From Clostridiaceae bacterium (GTDB lineage Bacteria; Bacillota; Clostridia; Saccharofermentanales; Fastidiosipilaceae), in assembly GCA_012800515.1 (NCBI GenBank), contig JAAZJE010000043.1:1-12945 (forward strand): 12,945 nucleotides of DNA, in the 5' to 3' direction. The notes below the pieces were generated by a model. The model had not been told where the DNA came from and did not search any database. It was given only the letters and a program-made list of their open reading frames with translations. Below, one piece after another: positions 1 through 7,375 of the stretch. Position 1 is the first letter of the stretch; each line of letters begins with the position of its first letter. Both the position numbers and the translations under genes were made by a program.

Positions 1-326
1 ATGAATGCGGTGTCAGCGTTCGGACAATACAGAACTATGAATCAGGCAAAATGTTGCCGCGCCGAACCGGTATTTATGCGACATTTGCGCGAATTTTCGA
101 GGTGTCATCGGATTATTTGCTTGCTGTTGAGTCTGATTATCTATACACCAAGGAAGAGCGGACGGCCGATGAGTTGTTGATTGAAATCGGAAATCTCTTT
201 GCCAGCGATGACCTTACTGAGGATGAAAAGGAAATATTTGTCCGCAAGATCAATGAACTGTACTGGCAGGCGCGGGACAATAACCGCAAGTATACGCCCC
301 ATCGCTTTAGGAGTAACCGACCCTGA
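1..326 (+). CDS. XRE-family helix-turn-helix regulator, 3' part only (5' end outside window)
   Basis: The open frame runs in from the left edge (first full codon at 3) to a TGA at 324-326, giving 107 visible residues. The first visible residues, VSVRTIQNYESGK followed by LPRR and FEVSSDYLL, match the second half of a Cro/C1-type HTH: recognition helix, the E-x-G-K/R turn, then the helix ending in 'DYLL'. After it comes an acidic helical segment and a basic end with KYTP, an ending I recall from small XRE regulators of Clostridia. It is therefore a cytoplasmic DNA-binding repressor or activator, probably about 120-140 residues when complete. An ATG at 51 exists, but starting there would cut off the recognition helix, so the true start lies upstream of the window. 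Its target is unknown; the sugar genes that follow after 50 bases are candidates by position only. Confidence 0.85.
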   Translation, partial: ECGVSVRTIQNYESGKMLPRRTGIYATFARIFEVSSDYLLAVESDYLYTKEERTADELLIEIGNLFASDDLTEDEKEIFVRKINELYWQARDNNRKYTPHRFRSNRP

Positions 327-376
327 TTACGGAGATCAGCCGTACGGAGCGAGTTGCGATAAGGATGAATAAATAA

Positions 377-1621
377 GTGACAAGAAAATTTGCAGATCAA
401 ATCAAGCCTCTCGAGGTCGCCATTGTCGGTTGCGGGCGAGTCGCTCGAAAACATCTGCGAGCGCTTACGGATAACCGCCGCTATCTGATCCCCGCCGCTC
501 TGATTGATCCGAATCGGATGGCCGCGGAGGAATTGCGGGATATATTGCCGAAAAAGCGGGTGCGAGAGCTGCCGTATTTCGCTTCGCTGGGTAAGTATCT
601 CGCTTCGCGTGTTGAGCGGCAAGCCGGAGCGACGAGGGAGAAGGCTGATCGTTTCATCGTTGCGATCAATACTCCCAGCAGCAGTCATTATGAATTGGCG
701 ACGGAGGCTTTGGCGGCGGGGGCGGATCTCCTTATCGAAAAACCGATCACTCTGGTTCCTTCCGAAGGCTACAAGTTGATTGAAATGGCGGCAGAGCGTC
801 GGCGTCTGATCGCGACCGGGCATATTTACCGCTATTTCCCCCTGGTGAACGAAATTAGAGAAGCTTTGGGGCAAGGCGTATGGGGACGTCCCCTGGCTGC
901 CGAATTGAGCGTCTGTTGGGGACATAGTCAGGCATACTATGATCAGGCGGCCTGGCGCGGTACTTGGAGCAACGACGGCGGCGCCCTGATGAATCAGACG
1001 GTACATGCCTTGGACCTGCTTTGCTATCTGCTGGATTCACCGCTGGTCAGTGTCGGCGGTCAGATTGATCGGGTGGCGCACGATATAGAGGCCGAGGATA
1101 TCGGTATGGCGATCGGACATACGGCTGCGGGCACAATGGTGAAAATTCTCGGCACGACGGCCACCTCTCCGCAAAGGAAGACTGCCGAATTTACCCTGCA
1201 TTGCGAAAACGGCACGGTTATCGCCGGTATTTGCGGCAAGCGTCCGTATTTTAAGATCCACAGCGAAACATCGGCGGGCAAACGGTGTAGAATCCTCGCC
1301 GCTCAGTGGCGTGCTCGGCGGGAGAACGGGCTGGGTCTGATGATACGCGGCTGGATCAATCCGCATACGGCAATTTATACGGATCTGGCTAAGGCGATCA
1401 TCCGTGATATGCGTAAAGCAGATGGTTCTTATGCAGGGGCGGCTTCGTTGGCGGATAAGTCGGTCGAAGTCCGGGCGGATGCGCTCGGTGCGGTGCAGGC
1501 GGTAGAAAACATTTTGGCAATTTACGCTTCGGCCAAAGCAAATGGCTGTGTGGTGAGTATCCCGGTTCAGGGTTTTACCATGGAGGAGATGTGCGACTAT
1601 TCCTTTGCGGAATGGAGATAG
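377..1621 (+). CDS. Gfo/Idh/MocA family NAD(P)-dependent oxidoreductase
   Basis: The 414-residue protein has an N-terminal Rossmann fold with the dinucleotide motif VAIVGCGRVARKH (14-26), the family's EKP motif at 121-123 (its Lys is the usual catalytic residue), and the C-terminal-domain signature GGALMNQTVHALDLL (201-215), whose His210 is normally near the substrate. Members oxidise or reduce hydroxyl groups of sugars, inositols and related cyclic polyols using NAD(P), in the cytoplasm. The substrate cannot be read from sequence. The loop at about 70-92 is longer than in many relatives. The start is GTG 377, with AAGGA at 361-365 about 11 nt upstream; the next in-frame Met is residue 48, inside the Rossmann fold, so GTG is preferred. 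The hexokinase gene starts 2 nt after its stop, which suggests co-transcription and a sugar substrate (inference). Confidence 0.9.
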   Translation: MTRKFADQIKPLEVAIVGCGRVARKHLRALTDNRRYLIPAALIDPNRMAAEELRDILPKKRVRELPYFASLGKYLASRVERQAGATREKADRFIVAINTPSSSHYELATEALAAGADLLIEKPITLVPSEGYKLIEMAAERRRLIATGHIYRYFPLVNEIREALGQGVWGRPLAAELSVCWGHSQAYYDQAAWRGTWSNDGGALMNQTVHALDLLCYLLDSPLVSVGGQIDRVAHDIEAEDIGMAIGHTAAGTMVKILGTTATSPQRKTAEFTLHCENGTVIAGICGKRPYFKIHSETSAGKRCRILAAQWRARRENGLGLMIRGWINPHTAIYTDLAKAIIRDMRKADGSYAGAASLADKSVEVRADALGAVQAVENILAIYASAKANGCVVSIPVQGFTMEEMCDYSFAEWR

Positions 1622-1623
1622 AT

Positions 1624-2937
1624 ATGTATCAAAACGAAAAGAAACAACTCGATGAATTGTTGCTTCGGCATAATCTGCATGCGGACTGTTTCGATTACCG
1701 GGAGGAGAGCGAACATTTTTATCAATCCATGCTTAACGGGCTGTCCGGAAAAAATTCTGCGGGGTTGTTCATGTTGCCTTCATATATCAGTGTCGGTGAG
1801 ACCATTCCGATTGATCGTCCGGCGCTGATTATCGACGCCGGCGGCACCAATATCCGCGTGGCTCGCACACACTTTAATTCGGATCTCGAACTGGTGGTGG
1901 AGGGCTTTGCCAATTACCGTATGCCGGGTAGCGAAACGCAGGTTGACAGCAGAGAATTTTATCGCCTGGTGGCCGAATATCTGATTCCGCTCCTGGACAT
2001 GGGCGAGGTGAGCGATCTGGGCTTCTGTTTTTCGTACGGGACGCAAATCATGCCGAATCGCGACGGTCTCGTTTTGGCGTTGGGCAAGGAGGTCGAAGTA
2101 GAAGGCCTGATCGGAACTATGCTGGGCGAAGGTATCAGAGTTGCCTTACGCGCCGCCGGGCGTACGGAAGATTTGCGCATTTCGGTGCTGAACGATACGG
2201 TGGCGGCCTTGTTGGCGGGTCTGGGAATTCGTCAGGCGCGAAATATGGATAATTGCATCGGCTATATACTCGGCACCGGAACGAATATGGCCTGTATGGT
2301 ATCGGGGGAATATTTTAAACTGCTGCCGCCGCAGGATCGCTACACAATGGCGGTTAATCTGGAGTCGGGCTGTTATATACCGCGAGTCCGCAGCGAAGTT
2401 GACGTCGAGTTGGACGCCGGCACGTCGATACCCGGAGACCACGTCTTCGAGAAAATGGTCGGCGGTCAGTATCAGGGGTTGTTTTCACTGTACCTGATGC
2501 GTTTTGTGGCGGAGAATTCCGATCTTCTGTCGGCTGAATATCGCGCCGCTCTGGCCGCCGTCGATACGCCGCCGCGAACCAAATACATTGATGCCGCACT
2601 ACTCTATCCGTACGGCGACAACTATTATGCCGCCCTGTGCCACGATGATCGGGATCGGGTCATGACCCGGCTGATTATCACGGAAATGTATGAGCGAATT
2701 GCCAAATTGGTCTGCATTCAGCTCGGTGGTGTGCTGAGGCTGACCGGTGCGGGTGCCGACCCGTCGCGTCCGGCGGCGGTCAGCGCCGACGGCTCCACCT
2801 TTTACAAGTCGCACGGCTTCCGCTATATTTTGGAGCGCCATATTCACGAGACGATATATCGCCATGACGGTCGTTACCTTGAGTTCATTCAGGCTGAGAA
2901 TCCGATATTGACCGGTTCGACGCTGGCCGCATTTTAG
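1624..2937 (+). CDS. Hexokinase, eukaryote-like family (ATP-dependent hexose kinase)
   Basis: The 437-residue protein carries the hexokinase-family landmarks in order: LPSYI (51-55), phosphate-1 motif DAGGTNIRVA (71-80), FCFSYG (135-139 region), LNDTVAALL (189-197) with the expected catalytic base Asp191, phosphate-2 motif GYILGTGTN (213-221), the sugar-contacting Glu in NLESG (Glu247), GGQYQGLFSLYLMR (280-293) and the nucleotide-binding SADGS (387-391). This is the eukaryotic hexokinase fold family rather than the short ROK glucokinases usual in Bacillota. It should phosphorylate glucose or another hexose at O6 with ATP; specificity is not readable. Start choice: ATG 1624 has GGAG at 1614-1617 with a 6-nt gap. 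The upstream in-frame ATG 1612 and GTG 1591 lie inside the oxidoreductase gene without such a site. At about 50 kDa it matches the length of one eukaryotic hexokinase domain. Confidence 0.9.
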   Translation: MYQNEKKQLDELLLRHNLHADCFDYREESEHFYQSMLNGLSGKNSAGLFMLPSYISVGETIPIDRPALIIDAGGTNIRVARTHFNSDLELVVEGFANYRMPGSETQVDSREFYRLVAEYLIPLLDMGEVSDLGFCFSYGTQIMPNRDGLVLALGKEVEVEGLIGTMLGEGIRVALRAAGRTEDLRISVLNDTVAALLAGLGIRQARNMDNCIGYILGTGTNMACMVSGEYFKLLPPQDRYTMAVNLESGCYIPRVRSEVDVELDAGTSIPGDHVFEKMVGGQYQGLFSLYLMRFVAENSDLLSAEYRAALAAVDTPPRTKYIDAALLYPYGDNYYAALCHDDRDRVMTRLIITEMYERIAKLVCIQLGGVLRLTGAGADPSRPAAVSADGSTFYKSHGFRYILERHIHETIYRHDGRYLEFIQAENPILTGSTLAAF

Positions 2938-2980
2938 GCTACGACCAAGAAGATAAGATAAAACCTAAACGGAGGTAAAT

Positions 2981-3955
2981 ATGATTTTCAGCAAGAAAAG
3001 ATCGGATGGAAACCTGGTCACAGACGGTGATCCGCTACAGCATATCACGCCGTATCTGATGCGTACCCGCAATGAATCGGTGATTTACTACAAACGCACT
3101 TTGCCCCTGGAGCCGCTTCAGCGCTATATTGTGGCCCAACGCAAGAAGGGCGTTCGCATCACGGTTTTTAATGTGATCGTCGCGGCGCTTTTGCAGGTTC
3201 TCTATTTGCGTCCCAGAATCAACCGCTTTATTGCCGGACGGCGGATTTACGAACATAAGAAGTACGAAATTCTCTATGCGGTCAAGCAGACTCTGAGTGA
3301 CGATGCAATCGAGTCGATCGCCAAGGTGCCGCTGGATAAGGACGACACGATTTTCGACATCAGCAAGAAAATGCGCCAGCACACTTACGATCTGAAGAAA
3401 GGCAATTTGAAAACGGATGACAAACTGATTCGCCTCTTCGTCAAGGCACCGCGCTGGCTGATCCGTATGGTGGCCGGGCTTTTGCGCTTCCTCGACTTCC
3501 ACGGCCTGATGCCCAAATCGCTGATCGATGCCCTGCCTTTCTATTCATCAATCTTCCTCTCGCATTTGGGCTCGATAGGGGCCGAGGCGACGTTCCATCA
3601 TTTGTATGAGTTCGGTACAAATTCGGTCTTTATTACGATCGGGCGGGCCTATCAGCATCCCTTCAAGACCGAAGACGGCGGCGTGGAATGGCGGCGGGCG
3701 ATCGATCTCTGTTTCAGCATCGATGAACGGATTTGCGACGGTTTTTATCTGATTCGCTCCCTCAAACTCTTCGATCAATTCATGATCAACCCCGAGTTGT
3801 TGGAGATTCCGCCTTCCGAGCGGGAGATCGGCAGCGCGTTTTTAGACGTGGCACAGGTCAGAACAGAAGCCTTCTTTGTCAAGGGCGCGGGGGCCGAATT
3901 CCGCCGGGGCAAGGAAGATAACGAGGGCGACTCTGACGACGACACGGATGATTAG
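2981..3955 (+). CDS. Stand-alone E2-like (2-oxo acid dehydrogenase acyltransferase fold) protein, active-site His replaced by Glu
   Basis: The 324-residue protein resembles the catalytic domain of dihydrolipoyl acyltransferases and chloramphenicol acetyltransferase. Visible similarities are the SHLGSIG segment (194-200), the FGTNSVFITIGR strand (211-222, compare the E2 strand ending in G-x-G-R), and IDERICDGFYLIRSLKLF (247-264), which aligns with the E2 active-site block DHRxxDG. At the catalytic His position the residue is Glu249; the following Asp253-Gly254 is kept. It has no lipoyl domain, no E1-binding domain, and no E1 or E3 gene nearby, so it is not an ordinary dehydrogenase core. The activity is unknown; it may use another acyl donor or be non-catalytic. 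The C-terminal 14 residues are strongly acidic (Asp/Glu-rich), probably disordered. The start ATG has a GGAGGT at 2971-2976. It lies 43 nt after the hexokinase stop. Confidence 0.75.
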   Translation: MIFSKKRSDGNLVTDGDPLQHITPYLMRTRNESVIYYKRTLPLEPLQRYIVAQRKKGVRITVFNVIVAALLQVLYLRPRINRFIAGRRIYEHKKYEILYAVKQTLSDDAIESIAKVPLDKDDTIFDISKKMRQHTYDLKKGNLKTDDKLIRLFVKAPRWLIRMVAGLLRFLDFHGLMPKSLIDALPFYSSIFLSHLGSIGAEATFHHLYEFGTNSVFITIGRAYQHPFKTEDGGVEWRRAIDLCFSIDERICDGFYLIRSLKLFDQFMINPELLEIPPSEREIGSAFLDVAQVRTEAFFVKGAGAEFRRGKEDNEGDSDDDTDD

Positions 3956-4217
3956 GCTGGAAGGAAAGCTCTTTATCGGCAATCGCCCGGTTGATTGCCA
4001 AGTTGTAAAGGTGGATTCGCCGGCGGCGGGCTTTCACAAAGAGATCACGCAGGCTCTGGTTGAGTTGTGTGCGACTATGAAGATTCCGGTACCGGTCTGG
4101 CAGCGGAACAATACCGCGCAGTTCGCCCGCTTCCGGATGACTTTTTTCAGCGCCGAGCAGTTTCTGGAGCCGGTGTTGTTTGAGCGCTTTCAAATCAAGG
4201 CGCTACAGATTGCCTAA
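3948..4217 (+). CDS. Unrecognised small protein (89 aa), coupled to the E2-like gene
   Basis: This small soluble protein, starting MIRLEGKLFIGNRPVD, has a mixed alpha/beta pattern and a distinctive C-terminal half rich in aromatic and basic residues (WQRNNTAQFARFR at 51-63, then FLEPVLFERFQIK at 72-84). I do not recognise a named domain and assign no function. There is no membrane segment or signal peptide. The ATG at 3948 overlaps the stop of the preceding gene by 8 bp and lacks a clear Shine-Dalgarno, which fits translational coupling. A longer in-frame TTG start at 3876 would lie wholly in the preceding gene and adds a low-complexity basic stretch, so it is not preferred. It stands 19 nt before mazG. 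It is probably real because it fills the gap between two genes exactly and reads as ordinary protein sequence. Confidence 0.65.
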   Translation: MIRLEGKLFIGNRPVDCQVVKVDSPAAGFHKEITQALVELCATMKIPVPVWQRNNTAQFARFRMTFFSAEQFLEPVLFERFQIKALQIA

Positions 4218-4223
4218 CGGGCC

Positions 4224-4230
4224 GAGGGGG
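4224..4230 (+). promoter_or_regulatory. Shine-Dalgarno deciding the TTG start of mazG
   Basis: GAGGGGG lies 6 nt before TTG 4237. Other in-frame starts (TTG 4180, GTG 4252) have no site at proper spacing, so 4237 is the best-supported start. Confidence 0.65.
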
Positions 4231-4236
4231 TACTTT

Positions 4237-5103
4237 TTGGCGAGCGGACAGGTGACGGAAAAAGAGCGGAGTTTTTTGGATCCGCCGTACACAATGGAGA
4301 GCCTGGCGGCGATTATGCGCTATTTGCGCGGTCCGGAGGGCTGTCCTTGGGATCAGACTCAGACGGCAGTTTCGATTCGCAACAATATTCTTGAGGAAGC
4401 GGCCGAGGCCGTGGAAGCCCTGGACAGGCGGGACTGGAAAAATTTTCGCGAGGAACTCGGTGACCTGCTCCTGCAGGTGGTTTTCCAGGCGCAAATCGCG
4501 GAAGCGGACGGGAGTTTCGATTTCAATGACATAGTTGACGGTCTGTGCCGCAAGCTGATTGCACGGCATACGCATGTTTTCGGCGCCGATCGGGCGGCGA
4601 CTTCCGACGAGGCGCTCAACGTATGGCAGAAGAATAAGGAGGCGGCAAAGGTTGCCGCGGGAGAAACGACGGATGCGCCGATTAGTGCGGGCATGCGTGC
4701 GTTACCGACGGAATTGCCCCGGCTGATTCGCGCCCACAAGGTGCAGAAAAAGGCGGCCGAACCGGGCTTTGACTGGACGGATGTTTCCGATATGTGGGAG
4801 AAGCTCGATGAGGAAATTTTTGAATTGAAGTCGGCCGCGGCGGAGGGCGATCCGGCCGCCTGCACGGAGGAATTGGGCGATCTGCTTTTCATGACAGTCA
4901 ATCTGGCCCGTCATTTGGGGGTCAATGCCGACGCGGCGCTGGCTACGGCGACGCGTAAGTTCGTCGATCGCTTTGAAAGAATGGAATTGCTTTGCGCGGC
5001 GGACGGAGTGAATCTGAAGGATTTGGATCCGGAGACCCAAGAGGATTATTGGCGCGCGGCCAAGAGAGAAGAGGCAAACGAGAGTCGAAAGGGTAAAAAA
5101 TGA
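4237..5103 (+). CDS. mazG: MazG nucleoside triphosphate pyrophosphohydrolase
   Basis: The 288-residue protein contains two MazG modules. The first has LRGPEGCPWDQ (30-40), the metal-binding helix EEAAEAVEAL (53-62) and EELGDLLLQVVFQ (72-84). After the conserved HTHVFG (111-116), the second has KVQKKAAEPGFDW (168-180), DEEIFEL (191-197) and EELGDLLF (211-218). The acidic E-E-x-x-E and E-x-x-D sets that bind Mg2+ are present in both. It hydrolyses (d)NTPs to NMP and pyrophosphate in the cytosol, usually seen as clearing aberrant nucleotides and modulating the stringent response. The length is close to the E. coli enzyme. Many Bacillota relatives (YabN) carry an extra N-terminal SAM-dependent methylase domain, which is missing here. 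The start is TTG 4237. Its stop overlaps the rqcP start as ATGA, showing coupled translation. Confidence 0.95.
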   Translation: MASGQVTEKERSFLDPPYTMESLAAIMRYLRGPEGCPWDQTQTAVSIRNNILEEAAEAVEALDRRDWKNFREELGDLLLQVVFQAQIAEADGSFDFNDIVDGLCRKLIARHTHVFGADRAATSDEALNVWQKNKEAAKVAAGETTDAPISAGMRALPTELPRLIRAHKVQKKAAEPGFDWTDVSDMWEKLDEEIFELKSAAAEGDPAACTEELGDLLFMTVNLARHLGVNADAALATATRKFVDRFERMELLCAADGVNLKDLDPETQEDYWRAAKREEANESRKGKK

Positions 5104-5345
5104 GGCTGGACAAATATCTCAAAGTATCACGCCTGATCAAACGGCGCACTATTGCGAACGAAGTTTGCTCTGCGGGGCGCGTTCTGATCAATGATCGTAC
5201 CGCCAAGCCCGCCAGTCGGGTAGAGGTCGGCGACGTGATAACTTTAATTTTTGCCTCTGGACAGACCAAGGTAAGGGTCTTGAAAATACAAACCTCTTCA
5301 CGCAAGGATTTGGCGGCGGAGATGTATGAAATTTTGCCGGAATAG
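5100..5345 (+). CDS. rqcP: RqcP (YabO/Hsp15-type S4 domain protein), ribosome quality control
   Basis: This 81-residue protein is almost entirely one S4 RNA-binding domain: MRLDKYLKVSRLIKRRTIA at the start, then the strand-loop AGRVLINDRTAKPASRVEVG (25-44). In Bacillota, RqcP binds stalled 50S-peptidyl-tRNA complexes with RqcH and helps add C-terminal alanine tails. The size and S4 pattern match YabO of B. subtilis, and so does the position directly behind mazG. The ATG overlaps the mazG stop (ATGA), so it is translated from the same mRNA. The yabP and yabQ genes that follow it in sporulating bacilli are not present; divIC follows after 32 nt. Confidence 0.92.
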   Translation: MRLDKYLKVSRLIKRRTIANEVCSAGRVLINDRTAKPASRVEVGDVITLIFASGQTKVRVLKIQTSSRKDLAAEMYEILPE

Positions 5346-5377
5346 TATACAATGATCACATATACAGGGATAAACAG

Positions 5378-5707
5378 ATGGAATTTGAAGCCGTACAGCG
5401 GAATAAACCGAAATTAAAGCCCCGCAACCGGAGCGGTATGTGGGTGCGCGCATTTTTGGCTCTGGTGCTGGTTCTGCTGATTGCCGCCGGTCTGGGGATC
5501 ATTTTGAATCAGCGCAGCGAGGCGGAACGTGTGGCGGCGGAGCGAAAAGAACTCGAACAGCAATACGACAAGCTAATTGCCGAGAGCAGGTGTCTGGATG
5601 CGCAGGAGATCGAACTTAATAGCAGCGAGCAGATTGAGGAACAGGCGCGACGGGAATTGGGGATGTTAAAGCCCGGCGAGAAGATTTTCGAGAGCAATAA
5701 TCCCTAG
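5378..5707 (+). CDS. divIC: DivIC/FtsB-family septum formation initiator
   Basis: The 109-residue bitopic membrane protein has a basic N-terminal cytoplasmic tail (KPKLKPRNR), one transmembrane helix at about 22-43, an extracytoplasmic coiled coil of charged heptads (about 45-72), and the family's C-terminal box EEQARRELGMLKPGEKIF (87-104). DivIC assembles with DivIB and FtsL in the divisome and links Z-ring assembly to septal peptidoglycan synthesis. Synteny behind rqcP supports DivIC. The start ATG has AGGGA at 5366-5370 with 7-nt spacing. Only 9 nt separate its stop from the ATG of the hydrolase gene. Confidence 0.92.
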   Translation: MEFEAVQRNKPKLKPRNRSGMWVRAFLALVLVLLIAAGLGIILNQRSEAERVAAERKELEQQYDKLIAESRCLDAQEIELNSSEQIEEQARRELGMLKPGEKIFESNNP

Positions 5708-5716
5708 GTGGATACA

Positions 5717-7375
5717 ATGGAAAAAAATGTAATGAACGGTGCGGATTCGGCTAAGGTTGACGAGACCGAGCTTTCGCCTGCGGAGCGGGTTTCACTGAAA
5801 GTTGCCGACAATATTTACAATCGTGCTTTCGGATCGCGGCGCGATGTGCGTGAACAGGGTAGTTTGCGCCTGAGGTATGTGAACGATTTCCCGCAGCTTA
5901 ATTATCAGTACGTAAGTTTTCGCTCGGATCAGAAGATGATCCTGCGCGGCGGGCTCTACTGGCTGAAACGGGTAAACTTTAAGATCGCCGACCCGCTCTC
6001 CTGTGCGGTGAGTGGCGATCCCTGGCTAAGTGAGCCGGAGCGGTTCGGTGTCGAGCCGACCGAGCATGCGGAAGCGGCTCCGAACGGCGATGCGGGCGTC
6101 GGACCGCGCGGTTTGGTGGTGTTTTGTCACGGTATCGCCGGCGGACACAGCGATTATCTGTCGCTGATCTATTGGTTTGCCTCGCAGGGATATGTAGTTT
6201 TGGGCTACGACAATACCGGCTATTACAGTAGTGAGGGTGAAGGCCTGATCGGGCTGGAGCAGGCGCCGCGCGACCTGTATGCCGCCCTGAGTTTTGCCGC
6301 CGAACATAAGGAATTGAGTCGTTTTACCCCGATTCTGGCCGGACACAGCTGGGGAGGATATGCGGTTTGTGCGATTCTCGGCATGCCGGGCATTCCCCGA
6401 ATCAGGGGCGTTATTTCTATAAGCGGCTTCGATCGGGCCGGAGATATTATTGTCGAGCAGGGAGTGCAACGCTTCGGACGAATGTGGCATTTGTTCACAC
6501 CTGCATTTTATATGCGCCGCCGTCTGCTTTTCCAAAGTGATACGGGTATTCGGGCCAGTTCCTGTGTTTTGGCCGCGGATGTGCCGGTGCTTATTTTTCA
6601 CGGCATGATGGACAAGGTGGTTTCCCTGCGGCGGAGCATTGCCTATCGGACCTTCCGGCGTGACTATCGACAACAGAGGCGTCGCTCGGATACGTTGGAG
6701 GAACTCTACCCGCCGGAGAAAAAGGGCAGTCCCGTTTCGGAGCCGGACGTCGGGGACCAATCGATACCGGGTACCGTTTTGTCTGTGCCCGTCTCCACCC
6801 ATTCGTCGCATTCGACGGGGAACCTCGGCTATGAGCTCTTGCCGGACCTGCAAAAGCAGATATTCAAGCAACTGCGACGCGAGGCTAAAAGAATAGAAGA
6901 TCTTTCCGAGTTCGAACTGCAGGAAATTTATAGCGCCGCCGCGACGGAATCGGAAGAACTGAGGACCACCAGCCGTTCGGCTCAAGAGTTGTACCGAACG
7001 GGAAAGTATGAGACCAAACCTCGTCGGCGCAATCGCCCGGATATAATGTACCTGCTCCGTCGGGCCTACACGCGCGGCGGTTTGCTCGCTCTGCCGCTCT
7101 CGACTCCGCGGGTCACGGTTTATGTCATGCCCGATACCGGGCATACCCCTTTCCTTTCCGACAATGCCCTGATTTATCGCTACCGCCAGTATCAGAGGCA
7201 GAAAGAGATGGCCGAGGAATACGGGGATGTGGCGAAAATCCCCGAAGAGGAGTGGAACCGCTTTATCGGTGGCTTCGATGCCGAGTATGCCGATAGTCCC
7301 AATTTGATACTCATGCAGGCGATGGAAAATTTTCTCGTCAAGCTGGAAGTGCCGACTTCAGAAGGTGAAAGGTAG
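5717..7375 (+). CDS. Alpha/beta hydrolase (serine hydrolase) with a large insertion before the catalytic His
   Basis: The 552-residue protein has an alpha/beta-hydrolase core. The oxyanion-side motif VVFCHGIAGG is at 134-143, the nucleophile elbow AGHSWGGYA at 208-216 (Ser211), the acid strand VPVLIFHGMMDKVV at 289-302 (Asp299) and the His loop VYVMPDTGHTPF at 468-479 (His476). It should hydrolyse an ester, acyl or peptide bond; the substrate is unknown. Between Asp299 and His476 lie about 177 residues, where simple family members have a few tens. This stretch is charged, Ser/Pro-containing and then helical (about 375-450), so it may be a lid or partner-binding domain. About 130 residues precede the core. 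There is no signal peptide, so it is probably cytoplasmic. ATG 5717 is chosen because AGGTGG (5705-5710) stands 6 nt upstream; the in-frame GTG 5708 lies within that site. Its 3' end overlaps the convergent gene by 18 bp. Confidence 0.82.
   Translation: MEKNVMNGADSAKVDETELSPAERVSLKVADNIYNRAFGSRRDVREQGSLRLRYVNDFPQLNYQYVSFRSDQKMILRGGLYWLKRVNFKIADPLSCAVSGDPWLSEPERFGVEPTEHAEAAPNGDAGVGPRGLVVFCHGIAGGHSDYLSLIYWFASQGYVVLGYDNTGYYSSEGEGLIGLEQAPRDLYAALSFAAEHKELSRFTPILAGHSWGGYAVCAILGMPGIPRIRGVISISGFDRAGDIIVEQGVQRFGRMWHLFTPAFYMRRRLLFQSDTGIRASSCVLAADVPVLIFHGMMDKVVSLRRSIAYRTFRRDYRQQRRRSDTLEELYPPEKKGSPVSEPDVGDQSIPGTVLSVPVSTHSSHSTGNLGYELLPDLQKQIFKQLRREAKRIEDLSEFELQEIYSAAATESEELRTTSRSAQELYRTGKYETKPRRRNRPDIMYLLRRAYTRGGLLALPLSTPRVTVYVMPDTGHTPFLSDNALIYRYRQYQRQKEMAEEYGDVAKIPEEEWNRFIGGFDAEYADSPNLILMQAMENFLVKLEVPTSEGER

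Noticed and set aside
328..344. Inverted repeat TACGG/CCGTA as a terminator of the XRE gene
   Set aside because: Only a 5-bp stem with 7-base loop and no T-tract.
137..1006. A 289-codon open frame on the minus strand
   Set aside because: It is antisense to the XRE end and the Gfo/Idh gene, its translation has no recognisable motif, and the plus-strand gene has clear family motifs throughout.
2981..3955. Component of a pyruvate or branched-chain dehydrogenase complex
   Set aside because: No lipoyl or E1-binding domain, no E1 or E3 genes nearby, and the catalytic His is missing.
5345..5365. GTATA...TATAC inverted repeat between rqcP and divIC as an operator
   Set aside because: The arms are 5 bp, the centre does not align symmetrically, and chance occurrence is likely.
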